From: CAZKJL01 sp964611095 | GTDB taxonomy: Bacteria > Patescibacteriota > Gracilibacteria > Peribacterales > Peribacteraceae | NCBI GenBank assembly: GCA_964611095.1 | Contig: CAZSWJ010000031.1 | Span: 1 to 7,956 of the forward strand | Length of the DNA: 7,956 nt | Reading direction: 5' to 3' | Part shown: piece by piece, positions 6,446 to 7,956 of the stretch | Numbering within the stretch: position 1 is the first letter of the stretch | Layout: each line of letters starts with the position of its first letter | Notes under the pieces: generated by a model | Told to the model about the DNA's origin: nothing | The model's input: the letters and a program-made list of their open reading frames with translations, nothing else | The model's database searches: none | Translations under genes and position numbers: made by a program

Positions 6446-7535
6446 GTGGACGAACTTCTCGCAAAGATCGCCGAACTGCTCAGTGCAGTGAACATGGGGA
6501 AGGACTCTCTTTGAGAAAAGAGGCATTCCCGCGGCCATCGCCGACCTCCAAGACAAGACTTCCGCCCCGGATATTTGGAACGATCCGAAGAAGGCCGAGG
6601 AGATGTTTCAGCGTTTGCGTGTCTTAAAGAAACAGTGGGAACCCGTCGCCGAACTGCAGTCGCAGTCCAAGGATTTGTCGGACATCGCCAAAGAAAGCAA
6701 AGCCGATGACATGCCCGCACTTCAAAAAGAATACGACGATCTGTACGCCAAGTGGTGTATCGCCGAACGCGTGCTGTACCTCGGAGGAAAGTATGACTTG
6801 GGCAACGCATACGTCAGCATCAGCGGAGGAGCCGGCGGCACGGAAGCACAAGACTGGGCCGGCATGCTCGGACGCATGTATCTCCGCTACGCCGAGAGAA
6901 AAGGCTGGAAGACCGACGTCGTGGAACGCACCGACGGACAAGAAGCGGGTATCAAATCGATGACGATCCACATTGCCGGAGACGCCGCCTACGGCCATTT
7001 AAAGTGCGAACGGGGCACTCACCGCTTGGTGCGCCTTTCTCCGTTCAACGCGAAAAGTCTGCGCCAAACCAGCTTCGCGCTCGTGGAAGTGTTGCCCGAC
7101 GTTTCGGGTACGCAGGAGATCGAGGTGAACCCGAATGACCTGCGCATCGATACGTATCGCTCGGGCGGAGCGGGAGGACAGCACGTGAACAAAACCGACA
7201 GCGCCGTGCGCATCACGCACATTCCCACGGGCATCGTGGTGGCGTGTCAGAACGAACGTTCGCAGTTACAGAACCGCGAGCGCGCCATGAACATGATCAA
7301 AGCGAAGCTGCTCGAGAAAAAGCAGGCCGAAGAAGATGCCGAGAAGAAAAAGCTGAAAGGGTCCAACACCTCCGCGGACTTCGGATCGCAAATCCGCTCG
7401 TACGTTTTGCATCCGTACCAAATGGTGAAGGACCTCCGCACCAACTACGAAACGAGCGATACCACAGGCGTCCTCGACGGTGACTTGGACCTGCTCATTG
7501 AGGCGGAACTCAAGCGCGAAGCCCGTGAGGGTTAA
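6446..7535 (+). CDS. prfB: Peptide chain release factor 2, with programmed +1 frameshift
   Basis: RF2 recognises UGA and UAA and triggers peptide release. The zero frame runs from GTG at 6446 through 22 codons (MDELLAKIAELLSAVNMGKD, Ser, Leu) to an in-frame TGA at 6512. A +1 slip on CTT (6509-6511) resumes at GAG (6513) with EKRGIPAAIADLQDKTSAPD, giving 362 residues against about 365 for the family. The SPF stop-codon reading motif is at about 198-200 (RLVRLSPFNAKS). The catalytic GGQ is at about 243-245 (SGGAGGQHVNKTDSAVRI), and the Gln of this motif is the usual PrmC methylation target. GGAGGTEAQDW is also typical. A plain start at the ATG at 6603 would drop the first 52 residues, including the conserved helix up to DIWNDPKKAEE, so it is not preferred. 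It ends in TAA, and the next promoter begins right behind it. Confidence 0.96.
6497..6514 (+). promoter_or_regulatory. RF2 autoregulatory +1 frameshift site
   Basis: The slippery CTT (6509-6511) is followed by TGA (6512-6514), the conserved RF2 recoding heptamer core. The upstream GGGGAAGGA (6497-6505 region) supplies an SD-like AAGGA at 6500-6504. When aligned to the full AAGGAGG it lies about 2 nt before CTT, against 3 nt in E. coli. Low RF2 lets ribosomes pause at UGA and slip, raising RF2 synthesis. Confidence 0.93.
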
Positions 7536-7536
7536 T

Positions 7537-7564
7537 TGGACAAATACTGTAAATATTATATAAT
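7537..7564 (+). promoter_or_regulatory. Strong sigma-70-type promoter for the 40-residue ORF
   Basis: TGGACA (7537-7542, 5 of 6 matches to the -35 consensus), a 16-bp spacer and a perfect TATAAT (7559-7564), set in an AT-rich stretch unlike its surroundings. It begins one base after the first base past the prfB stop codon. Expected transcription start is near 7571, giving a leader of about 50 nt. Confidence 0.75.
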
Positions 7565-7570
7565 AGATAT

Positions 7571-7597
7571 ATGCACGCGCCATTTCGGTACGTGTGT
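7571..7597 (+). promoter_or_regulatory. Possible 5' leader hairpin
   Basis: ATGCACG (7571-7577) can pair with CGTGTGT (7591-7597), seven pairs including two G-U, and the loop may add GCC/GGT. It lies at the predicted 5' end of the transcript and leaves the SD at 7609-7614 free. It is plausible as an mRNA-stabilising stem, but weak enough to be chance. Confidence 0.3.
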
Positions 7598-7608
7598 GGC
7601 CATCTTTT

Positions 7609-7614
7609 AAGGAG
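7609..7614 (+). promoter_or_regulatory. Ribosome binding site AAGGAG
   Basis: AAGGAG lies 6 nt before the ATG at 7621. It is the only strong, well-placed SD in the window, and the main reason for calling the short ORF a real gene. Confidence 0.8.
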
Positions 7615-7620
7615 ACAGGG

Positions 7621-7743
7621 ATGTCGATTGTCCGTTTCGTGGAACTGATGACCGGTGACAGGGCCTGGATCCCTGCCGCATTCGGACTGCTGCTGATCTG
7701 CGGCGTCGCGGATTTCCTCCGCGGCCTCGCCAAGAGCGAGTAG
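7621..7743 (+). CDS. Small single-span membrane protein of unknown function (40 aa)
   Basis: The frame runs from ATG at 7621 to TAG at 7741 and encodes 40 residues beginning MSIVRFVELMTGDRAWIP. Residues about 17-31 (IPAAFGLLLICGVAD) form one short hydrophobic segment, followed by a basic/charged tail FLRGLAKSE. This looks like a bitopic membrane miniprotein. I do not recognise a family. Support comes from the surroundings: a near-consensus promoter 50-80 bp upstream, a strong AAGGAG at ideal spacing, and a stable terminator-like hairpin beginning 9 bp after the stop, which together make a complete monocistronic unit. Its codons (GGC, CTG, CTC, GCC) match its neighbours. It could be a toxin-like or regulatory membrane peptide or a small subunit of a complex; nothing in the sequence decides. 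Confidence 0.65.
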   Translation: MSIVRFVELMTGDRAWIPAAFGLLLICGVADFLRGLAKSE

Positions 7744-7751
7744 TCCAACCC

Positions 7752-7786
7752 GCCGCCACGCGTCCCCTCACGGGGTGCGAGGCGGC
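7752..7786 (+). terminator. Terminator-like hairpin after the 40-residue ORF
   Basis: GCCGCC (7752-7757) pairs with GGCGGC (7781-7786). Inside, CGC/GCG and CCCC/GGGG continue the stem around a TCAC loop, with an A/A mismatch and a small internal bulge. The tail AACTTTGC is a poor U-tract, so termination may be incomplete. The stem itself is very GC-rich and unlikely to be chance. Confidence 0.6.
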
Positions 7787-7796
7787 AACTTTGCAT

Positions 7797-7826
7797 GTGG
7801 CAGCTCTGGGCTTCGGTTGCTACACT
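7797..7826 (+). promoter_or_regulatory. Probable tRNA-Ser promoter
   Basis: Extended -10 TGCTACACT (7818-7826) with GTGGCA (7797-7802, 4 of 6 matches) at 18-bp spacing. Transcription would start near 7833, about 7 nt before the mature tRNA. The TGCTAxAxT core is the same as in the two promoters between the PilN-like gene and prfB, which supports all three. Confidence 0.5.
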
Positions 7827-7839
7827 CTCGTGGCTCCGT

Positions 7840-7930
7840 GGAGAGGTGGCCGAGTGGCCGAAGGCGCGCGACTCGAAATCGCGTAAACCCCAAAAGGGTT
7901 TCGAGGGTTCGAATCCCTCCCTCTCCGCCA
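7840..7930 (+). tRNA. tRNA-Ser (anticodon CGA)
   Basis: Reads serine UCG codons. A full class II cloverleaf is visible. The 7-bp acceptor stem GGAGAGG/CCTCTCC (7840-7846 with 7920-7926) has discriminator G (7927) and an encoded CCA (7928-7930). The anticodon stem CGCGA/TCGCG encloses the loop CTCGAAA, with anticodon CGA at 7874-7876. A long variable arm (AAACCC, loop CAAAA, GGGTTT) is typical of Ser. The T arm is GAGGG-TTCGAAT-CCCTC. Serine is supported jointly by anticodon, long variable arm and G73. A CCA tail in the gene means repair-only use of CCA-adding enzyme for this tRNA. Confidence 0.97.
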
Positions 7931-7956
7931 CGAGCTTTGCGGAAGAACCGCCTCGA
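7931..7956 (+). other. Possible 3' trailer hairpin of tRNA-Ser, cut by window edge
   Basis: CGAG-CTTT-GCGG, loop AAGAA, then CCGC-CTCG can fold into a two-part stem directly after the CCA end. It could belong to the tRNA trailer/terminator or to the next gene. No T-run is visible before the window ends. Confidence 0.3.

Noticed and set aside
6377..6556. 60-residue N-terminal extension of the PilN-like protein
   Set aside because: It would cover the divergent promoters and the start and frameshift site of prfB on the other strand, and adds no recognisable domain.
7266..7931. 221-codon open frame on the minus strand, reading back through tRNA-Ser into prfB
   Set aside because: Its N-terminus (REGFEPSKPFWGLRDFESRA) is the antisense translation of a serine tRNA, a well-known source of false hypothetical proteins. 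The rest lies antisense to prfB and across the promoter region.

Overview
This is a bacterial, moderately GC-rich chromosomal window that uses the standard bacterial code: UGA ends one glycosyltransferase gene, and release factor 2 is present with its internal UGA. There are no insertion sequences, phage genes or CRISPR arrays. The lineage cannot be fixed by eye. Weak Shine-Dalgarno (SD) signals, tightly overlapping genes and an envelope-glycosylation/type IV pilus-like gene set would suit a candidate-phylum bacterium (for example Peregrinibacteria-like), but that is a low-confidence guess.

Layout. Positions 1-6376 hold eight genes in one direction on the minus strand. In transcription order they are: a PilN-like and a PilO-like inner-membrane protein (overlap 11 bp), a 58-bp gap, two GT4 glycosyltransferases and a polytopic GT-C-type membrane protein (overlaps 14 and 16 bp), a 71-bp gap, then the translation block infC (IF-3), rpmI (L35) and rplT (L20, cut by the left edge). 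Positions 6446-7535 on the plus strand encode prfB (RF2), which has a programmed +1 frameshift at codon 23. Downstream on the plus strand are a 40-residue membrane miniprotein with a strong promoter and SD, a terminator-like hairpin, and tRNA-Ser(CGA) with an encoded CCA end.

How it fits together. The PilN/PilO-like pair would form the inner-membrane alignment complex of a type IV pilus-like machine. The GT4 enzymes and the GT-C protein probably build or attach an envelope glycan, possibly on surface or pilin proteins (inference from adjacency only). infC-rpmI-rplT is the classic initiation factor/ribosomal protein cluster, here preceded by the GT-C gene instead of the often-seen thrS.

The most notable regulatory structure is the 69-bp divergent region between the PilN-like gene and prfB. 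Two extended -10 promoters, TGCTACAAT on the minus strand and TGCTAGAAT on the plus strand, form the arms of a near-perfect dyad centred at 6405. The minus-strand promoter would give a leader of only about 6 nt, and none of the nine larger genes has a clear SD close to its start. The prfB frameshift site nevertheless has an SD-like stimulator. I found no clearly undescribed system. The 40-residue protein and the symmetric promoter are the best candidates for follow-up.
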